Assembly (NCBI GenBank): GCA_050008575.1 | Contig: JBEKMJ010000014.1 | Coordinates: 1 to 64,000, forward strand | Direction of reading: 5' to 3' | Origin: Bog-159 sp050008575 | GTDB lineage: Bacteria; Acidobacteriota; Terriglobia; Bryobacterales; Bryobacteraceae | Length of the DNA stretch: 64,000 bases | In this document: positions 1 to 8,151 of the stretch, in pieces | Position numbering within the stretch: the first letter of the stretch is position 1 | How the letters are laid out: each line of letters starts with the position of its first letter | Translations under genes and position numbers: made by a program | The notes under the pieces: generated by a model | What the model was told of the DNA's origin: nothing | What the model saw: the letters and a program-made list of their open reading frames with translations, nothing else | The model's database searches: none

Positions 1-375
1 GAAGGTTGGGCGAAGCTCTCCGCCCTGGTCATTTATCTTGGCTTCAATCTGACTTTCTTCCCGCAATTCATTTTGGGCTACTTGGGCATGCCCCGCCGCT
101 ACTGGACTTATCCGGATGAGTTTCAAGTGCTGCACGTCATGTCTACCGCGGGTGCCTCCGTGCTGGCGGTCGGCTATCTGATGCCACTGATCTACTTTAT
201 GTGGTCGCTGCGCTACGGACCCATCGCCGGGCCGAATCCCTGGGGCGCCACCGGACTCGAATGGCAGACGGCTTCGCCGCCGCCCGCTCATAATTTCGAC
301 GAAACTCCGATCGTCACGACGGAGGCTTACGATTATGCCGCGCTCGCCGCGAGGGAGGAGGTGAAAGTTGGATAG
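1..375 (+). CDS. ctaD: Cytochrome c oxidase subunit I, C-terminal part (5' end outside window)
   Basis: The open frame runs from the first base without a start and ends at TAG 373-375, leaving 124 residues of a longer protein. The fragment carries the late COX1 signature FNLTFFP followed by LGMPRRY and YPDEF, which marks the last two membrane helices of haem-copper oxidase subunit I, the proton-pumping catalytic subunit in the inner membrane. The tail after the last helix is hydrophilic, as is usual. Subunits III and IV follow immediately, with subunit III starting inside the last codons of this gene, so this is a normal terminal-oxidase operon. The haem and copper ligands lie upstream of the window and cannot be checked. 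Confidence 0.95.
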   Translation, partial: EGWAKLSALVIYLGFNLTFFPQFILGYLGMPRRYWTYPDEFQVLHVMSTAGASVLAVGYLMPLIYFMWSLRYGPIAGPNPWGATGLEWQTASPPPAHNFDETPIVTTEAYDYAALAAREEVKVG

Positions 376-1027
376 CCACGCGGAAACCGCCGAACTGCGG
401 GAGCAGTTTGAAACGCCCGCGCAGCAGAAGGAAATCTCCACGCTGGGGATGTGGATCTTCCTGGTGACCGAGATCATGTTCTTCGGCGGGCTGTTCCTGG
501 CTTATGCGATCTACCGGAGAGAATTTGCGAGTGTGTTCGCGCTGGCCAGCAACACGCTGGACGTAGTGATCGGCGCGGTGAATACGGCAGTCCTGCTGTG
601 TAGCAGCTTCACCATGGTGCTGGCCGTACGCGCCGCCCAGATTGGCAGCCGCAAGGCGCTGATCGTGTTCCTGATCCTGACGATCCTATTGGGCGGAGTC
701 TTTCTGGGCGTCAAGGCGTATGAGTGGAATCAGAAATTCGAGGAGCATCATGTGCCCGGCCCCACCTTCCATCTGGAAGGCACTACCCAGCAAGGGCCCG
801 CGCAACTGTTCTTCTCGCTCTACTTCACCATGACCGGACTGCACGCGCTGCACATGGTGGTCGGTGAGGGTCTGATGTTGTTTCTTCTGTGGCACGCGTA
901 CAGGGGCAAATATACTCCGTCATATTACACGCCGGTGGATGTGGGCGGGCTCTACTGGCACTTCGTGGATATCGTCTGGATCTTTTTGTTCCCGCTGCTC
1001 TATCTCATAGCGCGTCACCAACTCTAA
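368..1027 (+). CDS. ctaE: Cytochrome c oxidase subunit III
   Basis: This 219-residue membrane protein has about five hydrophobic segments (near 28-48, 65-88, 97-117, 146-175 and 197-216), the short form of subunit III seen in many bacteria. Recognisable family features are WIFLVTEIMFFGG with the conserved Glu35, GLHALHMVVGE near 157-167, and YWHFVDIVWIFLFPLLY near the C-terminus. It stabilises subunit I of the terminal oxidase and the proton uptake path. The start is TTG at 368, overlapping the subunit I stop by 8 bases, so translation is coupled. No better start fits because the next in-frame methionine lies within the first helix. Confidence 0.95.
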   Translation: MDSHAETAELREQFETPAQQKEISTLGMWIFLVTEIMFFGGLFLAYAIYRREFASVFALASNTLDVVIGAVNTAVLLCSSFTMVLAVRAAQIGSRKALIVFLILTILLGGVFLGVKAYEWNQKFEEHHVPGPTFHLEGTTQQGPAQLFFSLYFTMTGLHALHMVVGEGLMLFLLWHAYRGKYTPSYYTPVDVGGLYWHFVDIVWIFLFPLLYLIARHQL

Positions 1028-1028
1028 T

Positions 1029-1328
1029 ATGCAAGAACACGTCGCATCGATCAAGACGTATACTTTGGTATTTCTTTCGCTGCTGGCTCTGACGTTGGCC
1101 ACCACACTGGTGGCGGCTATCGACCTGGGAGCGTTCAATGTGGTGATGGCGCTGTTCATCGCGGCGGTGAAGATGATGCTGGTCGCGCTCTTTTTCATGC
1201 ACTTGCGCCACAGCACCATCCTGACCAAGGTGGTGGTGGGCGGCGGAATGTTGTGGCTGGCGATTCTGCTGGTGCTGAGCCTGAGCGACTTCGTCACGCG
1301 CGGCTGGCTGCCGGTGCCGGGGAAGTAG
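1029..1328 (+). CDS. ctaF: Cytochrome c oxidase subunit IV (prokaryotic CtaF/CyoD-like)
   Basis: A 99-residue protein with three predicted helices (about 10-31, 37-58, 70-88) and the MHLRHS stretch after helix two that is typical of small subunit IV proteins of bacterial haem-copper oxidases. It starts one base after the subunit III stop, so the three genes are one operon. The subunit has no cofactors and is thought to help assembly or stability of the complex. Nothing in the sequence suggests it is the last subunit of a quinol oxidase rather than a cytochrome c oxidase; the assignment rests on context and topology. Confidence 0.88.
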   Translation: MQEHVASIKTYTLVFLSLLALTLATTLVAAIDLGAFNVVMALFIAAVKMMLVALFFMHLRHSTILTKVVVGGGMLWLAILLVLSLSDFVTRGWLPVPGK

Positions 1329-1371
1329 CGGCGTGGACCTGCTAAAATCGAACTGAATCCCCCTTCGGCAC

Positions 1372-1448
1372 GGGCGCGTAGCTCAGGAGGATAGAGCATC
1401 TGCCTTCTAAGCAGAGGGTCGCCGGTTCGAGTCCGGCCGCGCCTACCA
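1372..1448 (+). tRNA. tRNA-Arg (anticodon TCT)
   Basis: A complete cloverleaf can be folded by eye: acceptor 1372-1378 pairs with 1438-1444 (one G-T pair), D stem GCTC/GAGC, anticodon stem TCTGC/GCAGA enclosing the loop CTTCTAA with anticodon TCT, T stem GCCGG/CCGGC with loop TTCGAGT, discriminator A and an encoded CCA at 1446-1448. It reads AGA codons. It lies just downstream of the oxidase operon. Confidence 0.97.
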
Positions 1449-1484
1449 ATGTTTTCAATCAGATACGGGAAGTTTTGGCTAGGC

Positions 1485-1620
1485 CTGAATCCGGCTGTAG
1501 ATGATTTTGTAGCCGTCGATTTCCCCGCAGATCAACACATCGGTCCCCCGCGGGTGCTTAAACCGTTTAATACCCCACTACCAGTTCGTCTATCCAAAAC
1601 GTCGGGTTATAGTATATAGA
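1485..1620 (-). pseudogene. Gene debris: protein-like C-terminal fragments
   Basis: Between tRNA-Arg and the receptor pseudogene there is no intact gene. On the minus strand two short stretches look like ends of real proteins: one ending in FWIDELVVGY before a stop near 1570, and another ending in GEIDGYKIIYSRIQA before a stop near 1482. They are in different frames and have no upstream body. The YKIIYS coding stretch shares a 17-base identity with position 7048-7064. I cannot name the parent genes. Confidence 0.3.
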
Positions 1621-1647
1621 TCTGGGCAACGCGCCTCCGAGGATTTC

Positions 1648-4600
1648 GTGAAAGCATCTCTAATCTCCATTCTGCTGGCTGCCGCGTCGCTGTATGCGCA
1701 GTCCACTCGCGGCGCCATCGGCAGGCAAGTCGCCGACGCCGCCAAGAAGCCGGTCTCTGGCGCCGCAGTGGCGCTCGTCGAACGCGACACCAATAAGAAG
1801 CGCACGGCCGTCTCCGGCCCACAGGGCGAATTCCTGATCACCCCCGCTCGATCCCGGAACTTACCGTCTCGAAGTTGACGCACCCGGTTACCGGTCTCAC
1901 GTCCAGGTGTTGATCCTCGATCTGAATCAGGAAATCCGCGTCGAAGTGCCCCTGCTCCCCGGTAAGACCGCCGAGCAGATCACCGTCAGCGTGCCGCACC
2001 CTCCTCCGCGCCGAATCCGCCACCGTCGGCGACGTCATCGACAACCGCCAGGTGCAAGGGCGCCCCCTCGATGGCCGCGATTTCTACGAACTCAGCTTGC
2101 TGCTCCCTGGCGTGGTCCCCGCCGCCCAGGGATCCGCCGCCTCGGTGCGCGGCTCCTTCGCTATCAACATCAACGGCGGACGCGAGGATTCCAACAATTT
2201 CCTGCTCGACGGCGTCTTCGACGGCGACCCCAAGCTCAACGGCGGGGCAGTCGCTCCCCCCGTCGATGCCGTGCGCGAATTCGAAGTGCTCTCCAGCACC
2301 TACGACGCCTCCTTCGGACGCAACGGCGCCGGACAAGTCAGCGTCGTCCTTCGTTCCGGCGTTAATCAGTTTTCACGGCACCGCCTACGAGTTCTTCCGC
2401 AACGCCATCCTGGATGCCCGCAACTACTTCGCCCCATCCGGCGTGTCCGCCCCGCAGGACCAGCGCAACCCGTTCGGTGGCAGCCTCGGCGGACCCATTG
2501 TCAAGAACCGCACGTTCTTTTTCGCCGATTATCAGGGCACTCGCGACAACACCGGCATCACCCAAGTGACCAACGTGCCCACCTCCGCCGAACGCACCGG
2601 CGATTTCTCGCAAAGCACATTGCCTGCTATCGATCCCCTCACCGGCGGGCCATTCCCGAATGACATCATCCCTAGCTATTACCTCGACCCGACCGGCTCG
2701 GCCATTGCCGCACTCTATCCGCTGCCCAACCGCAACGTGCCCAACCAGAACTACGTATCCTCGCCCGACGGCCGCACCCGCGCCGATCAGTTCGATCCGC
2801 GCGTGGATCATTCGCTCGGGCGATCGTCTCAGTTGACCTTCCGCTGTAGCTTCGGCGACCAGAGTTTGTTCGAGCTGTTCACCGGTCCCGGCTCTCCCCT
2901 GGTGCCCGGCTACGGCGACAACGTCCCCAACCACGCTCAGAACGCCATGATCGCCGAAACGCACGTCTTCACGCCGACTCTGCTCAACGAATTCCGCGCC
3001 GGGTTCGACCGTGTCTCCGAAGGCGTGTATCAGCAGGATATCGCCACCAACGTCAACACCCAGGTCGGATTGCCGACTATCTCCACCAATTCGCGCGATT
3101 TCGGACTCAGTCTCATCTCGCTCACCGGATTCTCCCCCCTCGGCGACGAAGACAACAACCCGCAGCATTCCACCACCAATGTCTATCAGTTGAACGATAC
3201 CTTGACTTGGGTGTATGGCCGCCATCAAGCCAAGTCCGGTGTGGATTACCGCATTACGCAGCAAAACGCCTACCGCGACATCGAATCCCGCGGCTTCCTC
3301 GACTTCACCGGGCTGCTCCTGGGCAATCCGCTCGAAGAGTTATTGCTGGGCTTGCCCACGGATACCGGCGTCGCCACCCTGAACAACCCGGAACATTTGC
3401 GCACTTATAGCTACAACTGTTTCGCCAACGACACCTGGCGTGTGCGTCCCAATCTCACACTGATCCTGGGGCTGCGCTACGAATACAACTCGCCCGCCGT
3501 GGACGCCCAAAATCACGCCGACTTGTACGATCAGGCCACTCAGACGCTCGTTCCCGTGGGCACCGACGGCATGCCGCGCAGCGGCTATCTCCCGGACCGC
3601 AACAATTTCGGCCCGCGCGTGGGCTTCGCCTGGACGCCCGCCGGTTCGCCGCTCACCGTACTGTGGGGGGGCTACGGCATCTATTACGACCAATCATCGC
3701 TGGCTCCCGGCGAAGGCCTCTATTTCAGCCCGCCCTATTTCAATCTCAACGTGTATTACCCGCTCAGCGCCACCGAGCCGCTTGCTGCTCTCCGACCCCT
3801 TCCCCAGCAACTTTCCGGTGCCCTACCCGCCCTCCGCCCTGGCCTTCCAACCCAACCTGCGCACGCCCTACGTGCAGCAATGGAATTTCGATATCCAACG
3901 GTCTCTGGGCGGCAGCCGCATGTTTGAGATCGGTTATGTCGGTTCGAAAGGCACCGATCTCATCGGCGCGCGCGACATCAACCAGCCGCCGCCTTCGACG
4001 AACCCGTATTTCGAGCGTCGGCTGCCCCAGTTCGCCGATATCGACCTGCTGGAGTCCGACCGCAATTCCATCTGCCACAGCCTGCAGGCGCCCTTCGAAC
4101 AGCGCTTGAATTTCGGCTTGTCGCTGCTGGCTTCTTACACTTTCTCGAAATCGATCGACAACGGCTCCAGTTTCTTCTCAAGCGACGGCGATCCGAACTT
4201 CCCGCAGGATAGTTACGACCTGCGCGCCGAGCGCGGGCTTTCCAACTTCGATGTCCGCCAGCGCTTTGTCGCCAGCTACGGGTACGATCTGCCGTTCGGA
4301 AACCGCTCGCGCTGGCTAGCCTCGGCTTCGGCGCCAACGACCGCCCGAACGTCGTGGGCAGCCCCCATCTGTCCAACCCAAGCGCCAACCAATGGTTCGA
4401 TACTTCCGCTTTCGCGATTCCGGTCTATGGTAGCTTCGGCAACTCCGGCCGCAACACGGTCACTGGCCCGGGATCGCAAACCGTGGATCTATCGCTCGTC
4501 AAGAACACGACGATCCGCGAGGACACCGCGGTGCAATTCCGCGTCGAAGGATTCAACGTGCTCAATCACACGAACTTCGGCCTGCCGGACAACTACATCG

Positions 4601-4677
4601 GTTCGCCAACATTCGGCCAGATTCTTTTGGCAGGAAATCCGCGCCGCTTGCGACTCGGCCTGAAGCTGATATCCTGA
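1648..4677 (+). pseudogene. Oar-like TonB-dependent receptor with carboxypeptidase-regulatory N-domain, frameshifted
   Basis: The reading begins at GTG 1648 with a signal peptide and a carboxypeptidase-regulatory-like domain (PVSGAAVALVERDT, then GEFLIT), followed by plug-like and long beta-barrel sequence typical of the Oar/acidobacterial TonB receptor family, ending in GFNVLNHTNFG and RLGLKLIS. The protein can only be read by changing frame several times: near the C-run 1841-1845, near 1995-2010, in the T-run 2370-2373, near 3775-3782 and near 4315. At the last point the expected segment between the SRWLA and GANDRPNVVG regions is also missing, so there is an internal deletion. Each fragment keeps family character, so decay is recent, or else the assembly has local errors; neighbouring genes are clean, which favours true decay. 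Confidence 0.85.
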
Positions 4678-4716
4678 CTCTCTTGATTTGCACGGCGCCA
4701 GTTGGCTTGGTTAGCG

Positions 4717-4974
4717 TTAGCGGTGCTCGTGGATGATCTTGCCGAAGAGTTGTCCGCCATAGTTCTTTCCGCTCCAGGTTCCGGCATATTGGTCCCGGTA
4801 CAGGAGTACGCGAGCGGTGTAGGTTCCAACGCCAGGTATAGACATGTCGGGTAAAGTGATCACCGGCGTGTCACCCGCCCACTTGATCACTACCGGAATC
4901 GGGAAAGGGATTTCGTGTGAGCCCAGTTTCACGACGAGAATCGCCCAACCGTAGTAGATCGACCTCGATCCGGT
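4717..4974 (-). pseudogene. C-terminal fragment of an unidentified protein
   Basis: About 85 codons on the minus strand, ending at TAA 4717-4719, look protein-like: a beta-rich stretch (YYGWAILVVKLG, PFPIPVVIKWAGDTP, GVGTYTARVLLYRDQYAGTW) with a Gly-rich end GGQLFGKI. Upstream of about 4974 the frame becomes arginine-rich and improbable, and it overlaps the 3' end of the glyoxalase-methyltransferase gene. I read it as a 5'-truncated remnant. The family is not recognised; the alternation of hydrophobic and aromatic residues suggests a small beta-sandwich domain. Confidence 0.35.
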
Positions 4975-5000
4975 GCGTGACATTTGCCGTAATAACTCTC

Positions 5001-6098
5001 TCAGACGTCTGCGAGGCGGTTTGTCTCCCGCGGGCAGCAGCCGCCCCGTGCCCCCGACACTGTATCTCCAGAAAGGAACTGGAAATCCACTGCCGCTGCG
5101 CATCTGGATAGCACCTGCCAGTCATGAAGGTTCAGCGGAACCCGCTCACCACGGCGAAAGACATTGCCAAAATCGTCGGTCACTTGGGCGAGCGGACCGA
5201 GGTACATCGCTTCGTGAGTGAGATTTTTCGGTCGATAGCCCGGCTTGCGCCCGATGAGAACGACTTCCCGCATCTTCACATCGGCTACGGTGAAATGGAC
5301 AGTAGTTGACAGCCTCTCGAAGCGGATTTCGATCAACCCGGCATCGGCCATGGCTTGCATGGGTTCGACGGCAACCGGCACCCGCTGAACAATGGCAGCG
5401 GGACCCGGCAAAGCGGGCAGAGGCACGGTCAATGGACGGTCGCCGGCCAGTCCGTGGATTCGAAGCGATCCCCCTGGCCGGAGGCAGCGAAAAGCATCCC
5501 TCAGAATCCGTGCCAGTTCAGCGGGCTCGAGGTTCATGTTGATCGTGCCTGCGAGCGAAATCACGTCGAGGCTGTTGTCAGCGTGTGGAATCGCGGAAGG
5601 GAGCGCATCTGGAACCCGGTGTTCCCAGACGACGCGCGCCCGCGTGGCATCCTCGGCGAGAACGGTTTGTCCCTCAAACTCCGGAACCGATCCATCGCAA
5701 CGCCGATCAACATCTTCGTGAAAGACGTAGATCTCCCATAGGACCCGATCCGGGTCGCTGACCCAGAACTTGGTTTGCAGCGCATAGCAACATTCGACGT
5801 TGTCCTCGCGTTTCGTCGGGAAGCCTGCCTCTTCCAATCGCCTCTGGATCGCCACCAATTCCTCTGGACTTAACACCCTCAGTCCCACGTGATTCAGATT
5901 GCCGCCAACACCGGCAGGAGATGGGATTAACGACAGAACCAGTGGAGGATCATCCAGTTCGAACTTCGCATAATCCACCCGTTGCTTCGAAACAACTTTG
6001 CCCAGCAGAACGCCGTAAAACGCCACGGACGTTTCCAGATTGCTCACGTTCAGCGACACGTGGAATTTGCGAACGGGGCTATCGGAAGCGGGTCCCAT
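5001..6098 (-). CDS. ArsI/CadI-type VOC-fold protein fused to a methyltransferase-like domain
   Basis: Residues 10-130 form a vicinal-oxygen-chelate (glyoxalase fold) domain of the ArsI/CadI type: metal ligands His13, His70 and Glu122 are in the expected places and the vicinal pair Cys103-Cys104, which binds trivalent arsenic in ArsI, is present. ArsI is a Fe(II) dioxygenase that breaks the C-As bond of methylarsenite. Residues about 150-275 resemble the later half of a class I SAM methyltransferase (a RCLRPGGSLRIHG-like motif) without the usual N-terminal glycine-rich SAM loop. Residues 288-365 resemble the C-terminal region of ArsM-like enzymes (YLGPLAQVTDDFGNVFRRGERVPL) and end with a CC pair. 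A good AGGAG site sits 7 bases before ATG 6098. It follows the PhyH gene by 9 bases. The fusion is unusual; activity on arsenic is inferred, not shown. Confidence 0.75.
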   Translation of the reverse strand: MGPASDSPVRKFHVSLNVSNLETSVAFYGVLLGKVVSKQRVDYAKFELDDPPLVLSLIPSPAGVGGNLNHVGLRVLSPEELVAIQRRLEEAGFPTKREDNVECCYALQTKFWVSDPDRVLWEIYVFHEDVDRRCDGSVPEFEGQTVLAEDATRARVVWEHRVPDALPSAIPHADNSLDVISLAGTINMNLEPAELARILRDAFRCLRPGGSLRIHGLAGDRPLTVPLPALPGPAAIVQRVPVAVEPMQAMADAGLIEIRFERLSTTVHFTVADVKMREVVLIGRKPGYRPKNLTHEAMYLGPLAQVTDDFGNVFRRGERVPLNLHDWQVLSRCAAAVDFQFLSGDTVSGARGGCCPRETNRLADV

Positions 6099-6107
6099 TT
6101 ACGGCTC

Positions 6108-6899
6108 CTATCGAAAGAAGGTGTTCGTCTTGCCGTATTCTGCGTACCGCTCCATCAGCCATACCTTGAATTCCTCGTAGTGCATTTCCCTCTGGTCGCC
6201 GCCGTCGCTCAGCGCGTTGTAACTGAGATACGCCAGGCGCCGCCACTCCTGGGAGCGGTTTGGCGCGGACCGGTGTGGCGTGAATCCGCTCAAAATCGCA
6301 ATGTCTCCGGGGTCAAGATAGAGCACCACGCCCTTTGTCACATCCACCTGGGCCGCGGTCAGCTCATGGTACATGCCGTCCCTTGCCGACATGCAGCCGA
6401 GCTTATGATAGCCAGGAAACACCTCTGTCGCCCCATTAGCCGCATCCGCGCGATCAATCGCCACGATCACTGACAAGAAGGTTTCAGGGAACGATTTCCA
6501 GGAAATGTAGTCCTGATGCAGTCCGTACCCGGCTGCATTCGGCGGTTTGAAGATCAGCTTGTCCTTGAAGAGGCAGGCCTGTTCTCCGTACAGAGCCGAA
6601 ACGGCGCCGATGATCCGCGAATCGCGCGCGAGCCTTTCCATGGTTGGGCTGAGGTCGATTACCGGATCAAAACAATCGAAGCGGCACTCGCCGGTCTCGA
6701 CGTGATTCTGCCACCGGCACCGAATATTGTCCATGTCGATCAGGTCTGTACGCTGCAGCAGCAGGGCCGCTTCTTCCCGAAGCTCAACGATCTCTTCAGC
6801 CGAAAAGACCGCAGGCACTTTCACGAATCCGTCCCGATGATATTGGCCCTGGTGTTCGCGAGTCAGCGCATCCGCAAAATTTGCCTCTGCCACCGCCAT
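6108..6899 (-). CDS. Phytanoyl-CoA dioxygenase (PhyH) family Fe(II)/2-oxoglutarate oxygenase
   Basis: This 263-residue protein has the PhyH pattern: HRDGFVKVPAVFS near 21-33, the iron-binding HxD as His128 and Asp130 in GLHQDYISW, the distal His209 in GFTPHRSAPNRS and a nearby arginine (Arg215) suited to 2-oxoglutarate. Length is normal for the family. ATG 6899 is preceded by a strong GGGAGG site. It is the first gene of a two-gene leftward operon with the glyoxalase-fold fusion protein. The substrate is unknown. The PhyH family includes the aminoethylphosphonate hydroxylase PhnY, and a PhnZ-like enzyme is encoded nearby at 11322, so hydroxylation of an aminophosphonate is one possibility; a role linked to the arsenic-like partner gene is another. 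Confidence 0.85.
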   Translation of the reverse strand: MAVAEANFADALTREHQGQYHRDGFVKVPAVFSAEEIVELREEAALLLQRTDLIDMDNIRCRWQNHVETGECRFDCFDPVIDLSPTMERLARDSRIIGAVSALYGEQACLFKDKLIFKPPNAAGYGLHQDYISWKSFPETFLSVIVAIDRADAANGATEVFPGYHKLGCMSARDGMYHELTAAQVDVTKGVVLYLDPGDIAILSGFTPHRSAPNRSQEWRRLAYLSYNALSDGGDQREMHYEEFKVWLMERYAEYGKTNTFFR

Positions 6900-7038
6900 T
6901 CAACCTCCCATTTCGCTCCGAAGGAGCCGAACGAAGGCAGGTTACCATACCGCATCGAACGGGGAGATACACACGGCCCGGATGAGGGTCGGACGTCGGA
7001 TCATCATGTCGACCCCGGCGCCTTGCGCTACTAAGGAA

Positions 7039-7209
7039 TTAGTATAAACTGTAGATGATTTTGTACATGCGCCACCTTTCCGCATAAACGTCTTCGCGTC
7101 GGTAGGCGAATCGGATGGGGCTCTCGGCCGCGGGAGGCGCGGCCATCGGCCACAGCGCGGCGCCGGCCAGCGCCGCCACGGCGGCCTTGAGTGCGCGGGC
7201 GCTTGTCAT
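7039..7209 (-). CDS. Small possible secreted peptide of 56 residues
   Basis: An ATG at 7209 opens a 56-codon frame with an alanine-rich hydrophobic N-terminus (AALAGAALWPMAAP) like a signal peptide, then a charged aromatic tail ending in AERWRMYKIIYSLY. No family is recognised and there is no clear ribosome-binding site. It lies in a region full of gene debris, so it may be the fused ends of a broken gene and not a functional gene. The last codons share 17 identical bases with the debris at 1494-1512. Confidence 0.3.
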   Translation of the reverse strand: MTSARALKAAVAALAGAALWPMAAPPAAESPIRFAYRREDVYAERWRMYKIIYSLY

Positions 7210-7659
7210 AAACCTGGCGCCACGAACGTCTGGGACACGGCCACGTCTGCGTCAGGCTCCACTGTCGCAGGCCCTTCCGTTATGAATCAGCCACGCGACC
7301 CGCCATGGAGCCCCCGCCGCGCAAAAACACCACGAACTCCGGCGCGCGACCGTTCGGGCGTCGCTCAATCAGGGGGGCGTCCGGTCCCGGCCAGCGCATC
7401 CGAGCCTGCCATCGGCTCCTCGCGATTGCCGGCCATGGTGTCGCCCCCGGATTCATCGGCCACGCGCATCGTATGGGCATGTGACGCGTCCTGGCTCAGC
7501 CATAATTCCATCTCCGGAAGGACGCGGGCATCGCGGATTGCAACGATTGTCCGGTCGATTTCGAACGGGTGCCTAAAGACTGGGGCGCGCTTGAATTTCT
7601 CAACCCTCGGTGTACACCTTAATTTAAATCGCGCGAGATCGCTCGCACCGCGGCACCCC
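7210..7659. other. Region without a supported gene (debris)
   Basis: This 450-base stretch has several open frames on both strands but none with a start, ribosome site and family resemblance together. Minus-strand translation gives isolated protein-like stretches such as EFVVFLRGGGSM and FEIDRTIVAIRDA in different frames. It sits beside a transposase remnant, and I interpret it as decayed coding DNA of unknown origin. Confidence 0.4.
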
Positions 7660-7967
7660 CATCGGCGCGGCTGGGGACGGGCGCAGGTCAAGGTCGCCAT
7701 GGGCGACGGCGCCGCCTGGATCCGGAACATCTGCGAAGAACAGTTTCCCGGCGCCATCCAAATCGTGGATCTCAATCACGCGCGTCAACACCTCTGGGAT
7801 TTGGGTAGCAAACCGCACCCCGACAACGAGAACTCCAAACGCCGCTGGGTGATGTCTCATCGGCATCTGGTGGACCACGGTTAGATCGAACGGTTGGGGC
7901 CAAACCGCGGTCGCTCCCGCCGGATAATCCCGAGTTGGTGGCAGCCGGCAATTCGACGATTGTTGGG
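7660..7967 (+). pseudogene. ISKra4-type transposase, internal fragment
   Basis: From about 7660 the plus strand reads RRGWGRAQ, then VAMGDGAAWIRNICEEQFPGAIQ and DLNHARQHLWDLG, which match the conserved GDGA-WIW...FPGAIQIVDLYHAR-HLW core of ISKra4-family DDE transposases. An in-frame TAG interrupts at 7882-7884, exactly where the family reads a short acidic LDEG-like turn, and after it IERL and a frame-shifted SLPPDNPEL stretch continue the same protein. The N-terminal half and the C-terminus are absent and no terminal repeats are visible, so this is a dead fragment. It separates the PhyH operon from the phosphonate operon. Confidence 0.7.
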
Positions 7968-8151
7968 AGCGCCGGATATCCGGCGTCAGTTCCTTAACGC
8001 TCTCCCGCACTGCTTTGTCGATGTCGGACTCTTTTCAAAACAGTGGAAGGCATCGGCATGCGGTTTTTTCTCGTTGCTTTGAAGATACCGCATTGAGTGG
8101 CTCCCGGTGGCTCTTGCGCCGCCTGTTTCAAATAGGGTAGCCTCTCCTTTC

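Noticed and set aside
1372..1647. tRNA-Arg as an integration site for a mobile island
   Set aside because: No integrase, no copy of the tRNA 3' end downstream and no directly repeated att sequence within the window.
7282..7884. A 200-residue plus-strand protein in the debris zone
   Set aside because: Only the last part looks like a protein, and that part is an interrupted ISKra4 transposase; the first half is arginine- and proline-rich noise.
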